Assembly: GCA_900543485.1 (NCBI GenBank)
Contig: UQRM01000007.1
Coordinates: forward strand, 1 to 64,000
DNA length: 64,000 nucleotides
Direction: 5' to 3'
From: an uncultured Eubacterium sp.
GTDB taxonomy: Bacteria > Bacillota > Clostridia > Peptostreptococcales > Anaerovoracaceae
Positions 1 through 7,997 of the stretch are shown piece after piece. The position numbers were made by a program, and so were the translations under genes. Positions within the stretch are counted from its first letter, which is position 1. Each line of letters starts with the position of its first letter. The notes under the pieces are model-generated. The model saw only the letters and a list, made by a program, of their open reading frames with translations. It was not told where the DNA came from and did not search any database.

Positions 1-420
1 CCTTCTTCGGTCTCGGTGGCCGGCTTCGTCACTCTCCATTCGCCGTAGGCATGGTTTGCCACATTCAGCTTTTCACCGCAGGAGCATTCCTGCCAGTGCT
101 GGGTTTTGTCATATTTCCACGTTTCATCATGGATGCCATGCTCATGTTCAAGCATCGGAATGGTTTCGGTCTGAACATGGTCGCAGACCGTGCAGTCACG
201 TGCTTTGGAGCCTTCTTCGGTCTCGGTGGCCGGCTTCGTCACTCTCCATTCGCCGTAGGCATGGTTTGCCACATTCAGCTTTTCACCACAGGAACACTCC
301 TGCCAGTGATTAGTATCATCATATTTCCATGCTTTATCGTGAACATCGTGCGTATGGACCGGAATCGTCTCTTCCTGCGTATATTCGCAGACGGAGCAGG
401 TGCGTTCTTTTAAACCCTCC
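1..420 (-). repeat. 210-bp tandem repeat inside the Cys-rich surface gene
   Basis: Positions 1-77 are identical to 211-287, and the following bases differ only at a few sites, giving a 210-bp (70-residue) period. The next module upstream in the gene (about 421-640) is clearly related but diverged. Near-identical neighbouring units suggest recent unit duplication or gene conversion, and copy number is probably unstable. More copies may lie outside the window. Confidence 0.8.
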
Positions 421-1187
421 TCCGTTGTGGTGGCAGGCTTGGTTTCCGTCCAGTCGCCGAAAGTATGGTTGGCTACAGTATCTTGATTAACTTCTTTGCA
501 GTAGAGGCATTCCTTCCAGTGTGTAGTCGAACCGCTTCTCCAGTCGTCGGTATAGTAATGTTGGTGTTCCCTGTATCTATCAATCTGCTCATAGCCGCAG
601 GTAAGGCACTGCCTTTCACATACGTCATACTTCGTATTTACATCATAATAGATCAGCTCCCATTCGCCGAAGTTATGGGGGCTCTCTTCAGATTTCTCTC
701 CGCAGCTGCATTCTTTCCAATGCTGGGTTCCATTATTTTTCCAGCCGCCGAAGCTGTGTTCATGGGGGGGAGTAGGCCCCTCTCCGCCGCCGGAGCCTTC
801 AAGTGTAGCCCAGTCACCCCATTCTCCTGGGCTGGTAACGTATTCGTTGGGAAACTCTCCGACAATGATGCAGCTTCTCGCCCTTATTTCAACTGTGTAT
901 TTTTCGCGAGCCTCCGTCATCAGGCTGCCATTAAACAGATGATATCTCTGTACTGTCAAATCGGGACCGTCAATTATTGTCTCGCCGAGCTTCAACCGAA
1001 GCTCGTATTGATACTGGCCGCCGCCCGAGGGCGCGTCCCACTGTACCATGCTTTTAGGGCTCTCTGCCCATCGTATGTTTTGGGGCATACCTGCGCCTGC
1101 CGCAAACACGGTCATGGGCAGCATTCCCAACACCATGCACAGGGAAAGCAGCAGCGCCAGCAAACTCTTTTTTCGAAGCATCTTCAT
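1..1187 (-). CDS. Secreted Cys-rich repeat surface protein (C-terminus beyond window)
   Basis: The reading frame is open from 1187 to the window edge (395 codons), so the stop codon is not visible. It starts with a clear signal peptide (basic MKMLRKK, hydrophobic stretch, cleavage near VFA-AG). A short beta-sandwich-like region of about 120 residues follows, then a linker, then repeated modules with HWKEC/CGEK pairs, an aromatic 'FG(E/D)W' motif, 'KPAT' and a CxVC-type pair. Paired Cys motifs of this kind recur in Clostridia surface proteins and may bind metal; that is family knowledge, and nothing here proves a ligand. The visible part has at least three modules, and the last two are nearly identical. 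The start is ATG 1187 or ATG 1181. AAAGGAG lies 3 nt from the first and about 9 nt from the second, so 1181 is equally plausible. The function is unknown; adhesion or cell-surface display is inferred. Confidence 0.8.
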   Translation of the reverse strand, partial: MKMLRKKSLLALLLSLCMVLGMLPMTVFAAGAGMPQNIRWAESPKSMVQWDAPSGGGQYQYELRLKLGETIIDGPDLTVQRYHLFNGSLMTEAREKYTVEIRARSCIIVGEFPNEYVTSPGEWGDWATLEGSGGGEGPTPPHEHSFGGWKNNGTQHWKECSCGEKSEESPHNFGEWELIYYDVNTKYDVCERQCLTCGYEQIDRYREHQHYYTDDWRSGSTTHWKECLYCKEVNQDTVANHTFGDWTETKPATTTEEGLKERTCSVCEYTQEETIPVHTHDVHDKAWKYDDTNHWQECSCGEKLNVANHAYGEWRVTKPATETEEGSKARDCTVCDHVQTETIPMLEHEHGIHDETWKYDKTQHWQECSCGEKLNVANHAYGEWRVTKPATETEE

Positions 1188-1207
1188 TCTCTCCTTTGCA
1201 AATAGAA

Positions 1208-1390
1208 TCAGTTTTTGGTATTTCCGCCGTCCGGTCCGGACGGATCCTTTCCTCCGGCTGGCGGGTTATCCTGTGCCTTCCGCTTTTTCCTGTATAAGAA
1301 TACAAGCAGCAGCGCCAGCAGGACAGCCGCCGGTATCGCGGCCAACAGAACAATGTAGACGGCGTTTCCATCCTTGGTTTTTTGCTGTTC
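1208..1390 (-). pseudogene. Decayed C-terminal anchor of a surface protein
   Basis: An open frame of about 60 codons ends at a TGA at 1208-1210 and is preceded in frame by a TAA at 1391-1393. It has no ATG or GTG with a ribosome binding site. It encodes a hydrophobic helix (VYIVLLAAIPAAVLLALLL) followed by RKKRK and a Gly/Pro/Asp tail. This looks like the membrane anchor of a Gram-positive surface protein without the rest of the protein. It ends 18 bp downstream of the start codon of the Cys-rich surface gene and abuts the inverted-repeat element at 1420-1678. The simplest reading is a gene remnant left by a deletion or by insertion of that element. An expressed leaderless small membrane protein is less likely. 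Confidence 0.5.
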
Positions 1391-1419
1391 TTACTGTAGC
1401 GCCTTTTTCGGGATTTGTG

Positions 1420-1678
1420 CAGGTCGCTTTAGCGCCAATTTCCCAAAAATTATGTGGCGCACCTGCGCCAATCTATTTTTTGTGTGAAAATTCCAAAACA
1501 CCTTGATTGTGCAAAAGGGATTGCCGATCATGACAGGCGGCCTGCTACGTCCTGTAAACTTAAGAGGTATTACACTCTGTACAGGGTGGATGGCCTCAAT
1601 TTTCCGCTCAAAGCTTCGTTTCTCAAAATGGCGCAGGTGCGCCACAGTGTTTTTTTAGTTTGGCGCTAAAACGGCCTG
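1420..1678. mobile_element. Small inverted-repeat element (MITE-like or decayed IS)
   Basis: About 50 bp at each end are imperfect inverted repeats. The left arm (1420-1470) reads CAGGTCGCTTTAGCGCC and ends in GTGGCGCACCTGCGCCA at 1454-1470. The right arm carries the exact reverse complement, TGGCGCAGGTGCGCCAC, at 1629-1645 and GGCGCTAAAACGGCCTG at 1662-1678. The 17-bp inner block is itself nearly palindromic (TGGCGCA-CC-TGCGCCA). The 150-bp interior has no convincing transposase. Size, ends and lack of a gene fit a non-autonomous transposable element, but I cannot assign an IS family and see no clear target duplication. Confidence 0.5.
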
Positions 1679-1821
1679 TTAAAAACACCAGCTTCCTGCT
1701 ATGATAAAAAACGAAAAGTTCACATGATGGAAGGCCGGCCAGGACACAGAATGTCCAAAAAGCTTCAGCTGACCTTTTCGGAACGCAGGATCAGAAAGGG
1801 GATATAAAGGGGATATATCGT

Positions 1822-2269
1822 ATGTATGCAAGGTTCAGGCCGTACCATCTCATTGGCGCCATCGGTGGGTTCCTCACTGCCCTCACCGCCATTATTAGCT
1901 TGGCAGTTTCCACATCGTACTACTTTCTTTGGCGCGTTCAGCGCTACCCGTGACAGCCTCATCAAAGTAGGCAGCCTGATCGCGGGGATAGGTCTTGGCT
2001 TTAATATCTTGATCTCAATTCTCCAGATGGCGGGTGTGTATGTTTTTGTTCTGGCTCTTCTTGGGGCTCTCGTTATGATGGCAGGGGTTGTGATCGCCTG
2101 TATCAAATTCATCATGCTCTTCCAGAGAGACGCTTTTGTCGTGGTGTTCTGCGTGTTTATTTTCCTGGGGCTTCTGCTGTCTTTATTCTGGACGTGGGCA
2201 AGCCTGATAAGCGGCGCTGGGCTGGGTGGCCTGCTGATTTATTTTTACGTCCACAATATCACCTACTAG
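1822..2269 (+). pseudogene. Small multi-spanning membrane protein, apparently frameshifted
   Basis: ATG 1822 has a good ribosome binding site (AAAGGGG, 9 nt upstream) and starts a plausible membrane protein (LIGAIGGFLTALTAIISLAV) that stops at a TGA after 43 codons. The next frame (+1) continues without a break from about 1935 to 2269 and encodes three further hydrophobic helices (IGLGFNILISILQMAGVYVF, LVMMAGVVIACIKFIMLF, VVVFCVFIFLGLLLSLF). That second frame has no start with a ribosome binding site, and its N-terminal part does not look like protein. One indel near 1930-1955 would join the halves into a protein of about 148 residues with four helices. I do not recognise the family. A sequencing error or programmed frameshift cannot be excluded. 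Confidence 0.5.
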
Positions 2270-2299
2270 ACAGCTTCTCTCATTCAGGATATTTCCTTG

Positions 2300-2333
2300 T
2301 TTACCGCGGCTGCACCGTGTGGCTGCGGTAAAA
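2300..2333 (+). terminator. Possible terminator after the membrane gene
   Basis: TTTACCGC (2300-2307) pairs with GCGGTAAA (2325-2332) around a GC-rich loop that can pair further. It lies 30 bp after the stop of the frameshifted membrane gene. There is no good T-run, so this is a weak call. The rest of 2270-2493 shows no gene. Confidence 0.3.
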
Positions 2334-2493
2334 TGGCATGTGCGGGCGCAAAAAACCGGTAGTTCCCGGATGCGGAACGCAGCTCCAAAAATATACGGTT
2401 TTATCCAGGAGAATCCCTGGTTTAGGTCAAACAGGAAGGATTGTATATTCCGCAAAAACGTCAGCGAAAAAAGTCTCTAACCGACCGAAATCG

Positions 2494-2522
2494 TTGAAAA
2501 TCCATGCCGTTTATAGTATAAT
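2494..2522 (+). promoter_or_regulatory. SigmaA-type promoter of the LuxR/12-TM gene
   Basis: TTGAAA (2494-2499), a 17-bp spacer and a perfect TATAAT (2517-2522) lie 38 bp upstream of the start codon at 2560. This gives a short leader containing the AAAGGGAG ribosome binding site. Confidence 0.7.
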
Positions 2523-2559
2523 AATCTATAGCTGTACCATTGCGGAGAAAGGGAGTGGA

Positions 2560-4002
2560 ATGGGACGTATGGTAATAATAAAGAAAAGCTTCACAAATCC
2601 AAAATCCATTTATGCGATTCTGCTGCTTGGTATTTTTACTTTTCTATTTCTTGGCGCCGAGTACCTATATGTGAATATGATCTCGCTTACGGCAGGGGAA
2701 GAAAAAACGGTGATTGCGCAAAACTACGCGTTAGGAATAAGCGCTGTCGGTTTTTTGCTCTATCCGCTGTTTCATCGCTTTTTGAAAAGGCGGGTACAAA
2801 TCGTTGGACTTTTTATCCTTGTACTAGCAGCGGCAGTATGCAATTTTTTGGTTCAAAAACATGTTTCTTATTCGTCCACTCTGCTCTCCGGAATGGCATT
2901 GTTCCTGTTTCTGGGGATATTGGGAAGCGCGGCCCACTACCTGTTTTTCAAACTGGCGAGGGATCGCACCCATCTGGCGCGTATGGTTGGTGTCTCCTAT
3001 GCCCTTGGGATCTTCCTGCAGTTTCTAAATAACAATCTTGTGGATCTGGAAACTGCGGAAGCCTTGATACTTTCACTCTTTGCCCTTGTAGCGTTAGCGC
3101 TGTTGCTGAAGGCAGAAAGGCTTTGCCGCCAGGAAAACGCAGAAGCGGAAGAACTCCAGTCCCCCGCCATAGAGGATGATGGGAAGGGAACCCGAAAGAA
3201 GATCGCCGCCGGCGGACTCCTTGCACTGCTTGTCATCCTGATGGCATGTATCTTCAGTACGCTGGACAACGCGGTCACCATGCATCATGCAGCAGGCACT
3301 GACATCGGGCAATGGCCGCGGCTTTTGCTGGCGGTAAGCGGCCTTTCTGCCGGCTTTCTTTTTGATATCCGAAAGCGGAAATTTATGGCCATGATGATGT
3401 ACTGCGTCATGCTGATGTCCGTCATCTGTGTGGTAGTACTCAAGCTGGGCGGCCCGTTTTTGATCGGCCTGATCGTATTTTATCTTTCGGCTGGATTTTT
3501 TGTGGTATTCTTCACCACCAGCTTTCTGGATTTTGCCCGCCATATGCCCACGCCAGCGCTGTGGGCCGGTATGGGGCGCGCCATGAATAACGTGAGCGCC
3601 GCTTTGCTTACCAACGCCTCTGTAGCGTTGCTTGTTTCTGACAGCAATGGCATGGCATCCATCATTCTGGCACTGGTCCTGTTTGTGGCCGTCAGCGTAG
3701 TCATCTATCTTTATACAGCCTGGATGCCGGTTTCATCCGGCACCCCCAAGGATATCCCGACAGACCTGGACCCTCAGGAAGCGTTCCGTCTTTTGTCGGA
3801 GCTGTTTATCCTTACGCCCAAGGAAACCGAAGTATTTGACAAGCTGGTCAATTCAGAGGAAAGTATTCAGGAGATCGCAGATGGACTGTATCTATCCCGG
3901 CGAACCTGTCAGCGGCATATCGCGGCGATCTATGAGAAAGCAGGTGTAAAATCACGCATGGGATTGTACCAGCTCTACATAGAAAAACAGCGCAGGCCAT
4001 GA
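2560..4002 (+). CDS. LuxR-family regulator with a multi-spanning MFS-like N-terminus
   Basis: This is a 480-residue membrane-bound transcription regulator. Residues 1-390 are mostly hydrophobic helices, about 12 by eye, resembling a major-facilitator fold with a charged loop near the middle (about 190-215). Residues 410-475 form a GerE/LuxR helix-turn-helix: LTPKETEVFDKLV, then the recognition helix 'YLSRRTCQRHIAAIYEKAGV'. Fusions of an MFS-like 12-TM sensor to a LuxR helix-turn-helix are common in gut Actinobacteria (Eggerthella group) and some Clostridia; their signals are mostly unknown. ATG 2560 is chosen because AAAGGGAG lies 5 nt upstream and a strong promoter ends at 2522. A small lipoprotein gene follows after 19 bp and is probably co-transcribed. 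Direct membrane sensing of a small molecule is inferred. Confidence 0.8.
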   Translation: MGRMVIIKKSFTNPKSIYAILLLGIFTFLFLGAEYLYVNMISLTAGEEKTVIAQNYALGISAVGFLLYPLFHRFLKRRVQIVGLFILVLAAAVCNFLVQKHVSYSSTLLSGMALFLFLGILGSAAHYLFFKLARDRTHLARMVGVSYALGIFLQFLNNNLVDLETAEALILSLFALVALALLLKAERLCRQENAEAEELQSPAIEDDGKGTRKKIAAGGLLALLVILMACIFSTLDNAVTMHHAAGTDIGQWPRLLLAVSGLSAGFLFDIRKRKFMAMMMYCVMLMSVICVVVLKLGGPFLIGLIVFYLSAGFFVVFFTTSFLDFARHMPTPALWAGMGRAMNNVSAALLTNASVALLVSDSNGMASIILALVLFVAVSVVIYLYTAWMPVSSGTPKDIPTDLDPQEAFRLLSELFILTPKETEVFDKLVNSEESIQEIADGLYLSRRTCQRHIAAIYEKAGVKSRMGLYQLYIEKQRRP

Positions 4003-4021
4003 CAGCCAGAAAGGGGTTCGG

Positions 4022-4420
4022 ATGAAGAGGATTAAAATTGCTGTTTTGCTGGTATTATTGTGCGTACTGGCGGGGTGTTCCCCAAAAGATACATCGCTTC
4101 GGGCCTATTGCACCGAAAGCCAGCAGGAATTTCTGGATCAGTCGCTGGAAGAGCTGCCGGTCGCGCTTACCTATCGTCACAACGATAACATCCTGGGACG
4201 CTACGAAACGACGGATGAAGAAATCATCTCCGAAATCCTGCAGGCATTACGGGAAACGACCATTGTATCCAAAGCTTTCAGCGGCTCTACAGACAGCCGG
4301 ATCCTGGAGTTTGAGACAGCGGATGGGGATACCTGCCTCTTCTGGTTTGATGAAAACCGGTTCCATGGCGCCGGCGGAACATCCTATGTCCTTTCCGGCG
4401 ACAGGGAAGCGATGGAGTAA
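4022..4420 (+). CDS. Small lipoprotein, unknown function
   Basis: This is a 132-residue protein with a lipoprotein signal peptide: KRIKIAVLLVLLCVLAGC, with LAGC as the lipobox and Cys19 the lipidated residue. The mature part is acidic and has no recognised domain; it contains an ETADGDTCLFWF strand-like segment and a second Cys. It starts 19 bp after the LuxR/12-TM regulator with AAAGGGG upstream, so the two probably form an operon. The lipoprotein may be the regulator's target or an accessory sensor; that is inference. Confidence 0.75.
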   Translation: MKRIKIAVLLVLLCVLAGCSPKDTSLRAYCTESQQEFLDQSLEELPVALTYRHNDNILGRYETTDEEIISEILQALRETTIVSKAFSGSTDSRILEFETADGDTCLFWFDENRFHGAGGTSYVLSGDREAME

Positions 4421-4435
4421 AAAAGGTAAATCGCA

Positions 4436-4500
4436 AAACCAGGCATTCCTTGCTTGTATGCAGCTAAGGCTGTGCAAGCAGGGAATGCCTGGTTTATTTA
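4436..4500. terminator. Large bidirectional terminator
   Basis: AAACCAGGCATTCC... (4436-4456) pairs with ...GGAATGCCTGGTTT (4475-4495), a 21-bp stem with a single G-U pair and an 18-nt loop. T-rich sequence follows on both strands. It separates the converging operon at 2560-4420 from the minus-strand gene ending at 4538. Confidence 0.85.
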
Positions 4501-4537
4501 TACCCATTTTTCAAACGCAAGGGACTCGGATTTAGCC

Positions 4538-5872
4538 TCATTTATACTCTTCCCCTTCCACAATGGGCATTGTGATGTTTTCCATGGCTTCTCGCATTTT
4601 GGGGTGCCGGATAACAAAATGAATCGCCGGCGTTTTTTCCTTGGACACGATCACCCAGCTTCCCTCATGGATAAGAATTTGGATATGGCGGAACGCAGGA
4701 GATTTGTTTTCCTCAATATGGTAGTTTTTATGCATCTGAGAAAAGCGCTTCATCATCTCCAGATGTTCCCGATATTGCTCATAGGTGTAGACGATATCCT
4801 CTTCATAAAAAGCGCCAGCCAAGGATAGCGTCATGGGGTATTGGGCAAACTCATCTTTTGAAAAGTTGGGATACGCTTCAAAGATGGAGTCGTGGGATAG
4901 AATTTCTTCCGTCAATTCCCTTTGAAAAGCAATATGTTCCATGATCCTGATCTGGTTTTTCTCCGAAACACGATTGTCCCTCAAAACCTGAAAGACAAGC
5001 GCATCGTCGGCCGTGTAGAGCGGCAGGGATGACAGGATTGATCGCCTGGTACCTTCTGTTTTTGCATCAAGCTTTAAAAAGGCATCCGCCGTAAATTTTT
5101 GAGGATCGGACAGCTTGCGCTGCCCCTTTCGGATACGGGACAGGTACGAAGGATCGTAGCTCAAAAAACGCGCAAGATCGGATACGCTGACGGACAATGT
5201 CTTCAGCAGGGTATCAAAATTCAATCTGAGTTTTTCTATCTCGATACCAGGCCCCTGTGCCTGCTCGGAGAGCGCCTGCCGAACCGCTTCCTCTTCCATC
5301 TCCCGAATTTTCTTTTCGGCTGCTATCGCCGCAATCCCGCTGTTCACCCCGCCTACGCAAAGGCTGTTATAAAATTTGGCGTCTGTCTGGGCATAAGGCG
5401 CAGACGCATTCCTGCACCCGGTCACAATCTCCCAGATGACCATCTGTGTGGCAAGGACTTTTTCATCCTCTGTACCGGACATGCTGCCCATACTTCCCTG
5501 TGCGCCATACAGAAGCGCCAAATTCACAGCGTCCTGTTTTGCCTTTCCTAAGTTGTTCCACACAACAGAAGCGTCCTTCTCCAGCGTGTTCCCGGTATGC
5601 AGGGAGATTCCCGGCTCGATACAGTAGGCATTATCCCCGTCTGCATAGATCCGGGTTCTGGCCTCCCCCGCATGGCTGAACGCAATTCCGTTATGAGACG
5701 CCGTCTGCTGATAACGGATGGTATTCCCGTTCCCGTCATAGCAGTAAGCGAATGTGATCGTTGCCCGCTGGGACGCAGCCGATACCGTGGCCGCCGGCAG
5801 GACGGACAGTGTCGTGACCGCCGCCAGTGCCAATGCGACTCCTTTCCTGAATAACTGTTTGATTTTCTTCAC
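4538..5872 (-). CDS. Chimeric protein: secreted thioester (TQXA) adhesin N-terminus fused to an HTH regulator C-terminus
   Basis: This 444-residue product joins two parts that normally do not belong together. Residues 1-33 are a signal peptide (KKIKQLFRKGVALALAAVTT... ending VSAA). Residues 36-180 match a thioester (TQXA) domain of Gram-positive adhesins: Cys84 in AYCIEPG and Gln143 in ATQMVIWE would form the internal thioester. From about residue 190 the sequence turns charged and helical. At 225-256 it has an XRE-like helix-turn-helix (SVSDLARFLSYDPSYLSRIRKG), followed by about 190 residues typical of a cytoplasmic regulator. A secreted adhesin has no use for such a domain, so a deletion joining two genes in frame is the likely origin. 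GTG 5872 is preferred (GGAGGAGA 5-6 nt upstream); ATG 5887 is possible. Confidence 0.75.
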   Translation of the reverse strand: MKKIKQLFRKGVALALAAVTTLSVLPAATVSAASQRATITFAYCYDGNGNTIRYQQTASHNGIAFSHAGEARTRIYADGDNAYCIEPGISLHTGNTLEKDASVVWNNLGKAKQDAVNLALLYGAQGSMGSMSGTEDEKVLATQMVIWEIVTGCRNASAPYAQTDAKFYNSLCVGGVNSGIAAIAAEKKIREMEEEAVRQALSEQAQGPGIEIEKLRLNFDTLLKTLSVSVSDLARFLSYDPSYLSRIRKGQRKLSDPQKFTADAFLKLDAKTEGTRRSILSSLPLYTADDALVFQVLRDNRVSEKNQIRIMEHIAFQRELTEEILSHDSIFEAYPNFSKDEFAQYPMTLSLAGAFYEEDIVYTYEQYREHLEMMKRFSQMHKNYHIEENKSPAFRHIQILIHEGSWVIVSKEKTPAIHFVIRHPKMREAMENITMPIVEGEEYK

Positions 5873-5908
5873 TTCATTCTCCTCCATTTCCGAGCCTTTC
5901 GGCCCACA

Positions 5909-5935
5909 TAAAAAAATCCCTGCTTGCTGGCAGGG
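5909..5935 (-). terminator. Intrinsic terminator between parB and the thioester gene
   Basis: On the minus strand CCCTGC-CAGCAA-GCAGGG is followed by ATTTTTTT. It lies in the 270-bp gap (5873-6144) between parB and the thioester chimera, so it either ends the parAB transcript or attenuates the downstream gene. A second inverted repeat, CCGGTGG/CCACCGG, lies just upstream in the same leader. No gene is seen in this gap. Confidence 0.75.
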
Positions 5936-6144
5936 CTGGGTACTGATCCGGTGGAATGTGGATAGCCACCGGCTCCTTATTCTTCTTTTCGGCTGGTAAA
6001 CTGCTGGTAATCCGGAAGGGGTAGGGTGTGGGGAGGGGGTGCTGTGTGCCGGTGACACACGTTTAGCACTGACCGGAGCGGAGACTCCGGAAACCCCGGA
6101 AAAAGGGAAGCACCAAAGGAACCCACTTTCCCCCAGGCGTCCTC

Positions 6145-7080
6145 TTACCTTTCCCGTCCTCGTTCCCGTCTGCGGTACAGCTCCAATGCCTTAATGATCG
6201 TGTCCTCCATCTGCTTTGGCGTGGTTCCCGGAGAAAAATATTTGTCAATCCTCTTTTTCGGGATTTTAAACTGCTCCACCTGGTTCGGTTTCTCTTCGGT
6301 CATGATCGACAGGATCACGTCCTCATTCAGCTTTCCCGCCTCCGCAAATTTCCGCATTTTAATCGCCTGTGCATGGCTTGGAGTACAGTCTTCCTGCTCC
6401 ATTGTGTCCAAAAGCACCTGCTGTTGCTCTTTCGGCAGGTAAGACAGTTCTACTGCCGGGCGCATGGCAATCTTTCCCTCATCCACCATATCCAGAATAG
6501 GTGTGATAAGTTCGGTAAGACGGATATAGCGGCGGATTTGGTCTTGGCTTTCTCCCACTTGCTCTCCTAAAAGCTGTCTTGATGTCTTTCCTTGTAACTT
6601 CTGTGCCAGTGGCACAGAAGTTAAATCACTGCGCTTCCCCTGCCGTTTCATTGCGTCCAGTTTCATCTTATAAGCAAAGGCTTTCTCTGAGGGTAAGACT
6701 TTCTCCCTTTGCAGGTTAGAGTCAACCATGATAATCGTAGCCTCATCATCTGTCAGATTTCGCACGATACAGGGCATGACTGCTTTCCCGGCAAGTTCAC
6801 TGGCGAATTTTCTCCGGTGTCCTGCTACCATTTCATAACCGCCTTCCGGTTTCGGGCGCACCAGAGCAGGATTGACCACGCCTTTCTCCCGGATACTCGC
6901 CGCCAGTTCCAGCATACTTTCATCCTGCTTTACTTTATACGGATGATTGGGAAAGTCGCTGATTTCTATCAGAGGAATATCTGCCACATACTCCCGCTTA
7001 GCCTCATCACGTTCCTCCTGCGTGCTGAACAGATCATCGGCTGCGGGAAGGGGCAATTTTATTTCTCTGCCTTTCGCCAT
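6145..7080 (-). CDS. parB: ParB-family partition protein (ParB/RepB/Spo0J type)
   Basis: This is a 311-residue DNA-binding partition protein. Residues 40-125 form the ParB N-terminal nuclease-like (CTPase) domain with IEISDFPNHPYKV, the VNPALVRP segment and the hallmark GHRRKFASELAG (GxRR) motif. A helix-turn-helix region (residues 160-215) and a C-terminal tail follow. It is a plasmid/ICE-type ParB rather than the chromosomal Spo0J next to gidB. ATG 7080 is chosen because GGGAGGTGG lies 6 nt upstream; this start lies inside the end of parA (47-bp overlap), consistent with translational coupling. Together with parA it suggests segregation or maintenance of an integrative element. No parS site was identified by eye. 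Confidence 0.9.
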   Translation of the reverse strand: MAKGREIKLPLPAADDLFSTQEERDEAKREYVADIPLIEISDFPNHPYKVKQDESMLELAASIREKGVVNPALVRPKPEGGYEMVAGHRRKFASELAGKAVMPCIVRNLTDDEATIIMVDSNLQREKVLPSEKAFAYKMKLDAMKRQGKRSDLTSVPLAQKLQGKTSRQLLGEQVGESQDQIRRYIRLTELITPILDMVDEGKIAMRPAVELSYLPKEQQQVLLDTMEQEDCTPSHAQAIKMRKFAEAGKLNEDVILSIMTEEKPNQVEQFKIPKKRIDKYFSPGTTPKQMEDTIIKALELYRRRERGRER

Positions 7081-7861
7081 CCCGTACCACCTCCCTTGTA
7101 AATGACGCATAGGCTTTAGCGACTGTACTGTTTTTGTCATAGCTGTAAATGCTTTGTCCTGCGGCACTCGTTTCCGCTGCTTTCACGCCAACCGGAATGA
7201 CCGTCTGGTAAACCTTGACCATCCTCCCATAATTCTGCCGGATACTTTCTGCGGTCACACGGGCCAGATTTGTCCTCATATCCGCAAGTGTTAAAAGCAC
7301 TCCGTCTACCTTCAGCGCCGGATTGATCTGCCTTTGTACCTTCCCGATTGTTTTCATAAGCTGTGTCATTCCCTTTGCCGGAAGATACTGAGCCTGTACC
7401 GGAACAATTACACTATCTGACGCCGCCAGTGCATTGATTGTCAGCATACCCAAACTCGGCATACAGTCAATCAACACATAATCATATCCGTTTTTCACTT
7501 CATTCAGATAGTTTTTCAGCGTCAGTTCCCGGCTCATGGCATTGACAAGCATAACTTCCAGTCCTGCAAGTTCAATGTTAGACGGGATCAGATCAACGCC
7601 TTCCTCATGGTGTAAAATCCCGGCGTGGCTATCCATTTCCCGGTCAGCCACAATGCCCTCTAACTGTGTGGCAAGCGTCACAGAAAGATTATCCTGCTCC
7701 GGCCACCCTAATGAAGTGGTCAGATCGCCCTGTGGATCAGCGTCTACCAGAAGGACCTTTTTCCCTTCTCTGGCAAGTCCGATCCCTAAGTTGACAGTCG
7801 TGGTGGTTTTCCCCGTTCCTCCTTTCTGGTTGGCAATCGCAATTACTTTGCAATTCGCCAT
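7034..7861 (-). CDS. parA: ParA-family partition ATPase
   Basis: This is a 275-residue Walker-type ATPase that positions plasmid or chromosome partition complexes. It has a deviant Walker A, KGGTGKTTTTVNLG (residues 12-25), a Walker A' LLVDADPQGDLT (residues 37-48) and a Walker B DYVLIDCMPSLG (around residue 121-132). ATG 7861 has AAAGGAGGG 7 nt upstream. It overlaps parB downstream by 47 bp. ParA/ParB pairs of this kind, followed by a thioester adhesin gene, occur in conjugative elements of Clostridia (family knowledge). The pair supports the reading of 1-8560 as acquired DNA. Confidence 0.93.
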   Translation of the reverse strand: MANCKVIAIANQKGGTGKTTTTVNLGIGLAREGKKVLLVDADPQGDLTTSLGWPEQDNLSVTLATQLEGIVADREMDSHAGILHHEEGVDLIPSNIELAGLEVMLVNAMSRELTLKNYLNEVKNGYDYVLIDCMPSLGMLTINALAASDSVIVPVQAQYLPAKGMTQLMKTIGKVQRQINPALKVDGVLLTLADMRTNLARVTAESIRQNYGRMVKVYQTVIPVGVKAAETSAAGQSIYSYDKNSTVAKAYASFTREVVRDGERQRNKIAPSRSR

Positions 7862-7937
7862 AACGGTTCCCTCCTTTCCTGAAAATTTAATAGCCATCTT
7901 CCCGTGTAGGGAAATGACTATGTATAAAAATAGGCAT

Positions 7938-7979
7938 GAAAAAACCGGATGATTTTCGCAAATTGAAAACCTTCCGGCT
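7938..7979 (-). terminator. Terminator upstream of parA
   Basis: On the minus strand CCGGAAGGTTTTC pairs with GAAAATCATCCGG (two small mismatches), followed by TTTTTT. It ends the transcript of the 117-residue gene stopping at 7998. parA therefore needs its own promoter within 7862-7937; none was recognised confidently. Confidence 0.75.
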
Positions 7980-7997
7980 ATGTAATATTCCCGCATT

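Noticed and set aside
1391..1645. 84-codon minus and 71-codon plus frames inside the inverted-repeat element
   Set aside because: Both begin and end in the terminal inverted repeats, which encode similar nonsense peptides (MAHLR, MAQVRH); no transposase motif is present.
2338..2559. N-terminal extension of the LuxR/12-TM protein
   Set aside because: The upstream part of the frame contains the promoter at 2494-2522 and has no ribosome binding site.
6063..6248. 61-codon minus-strand frame at the end of parB
   Set aside because: It overlaps parB in another frame, and the remainder is low-complexity Arg/Gly/Pro sequence without a start signal.
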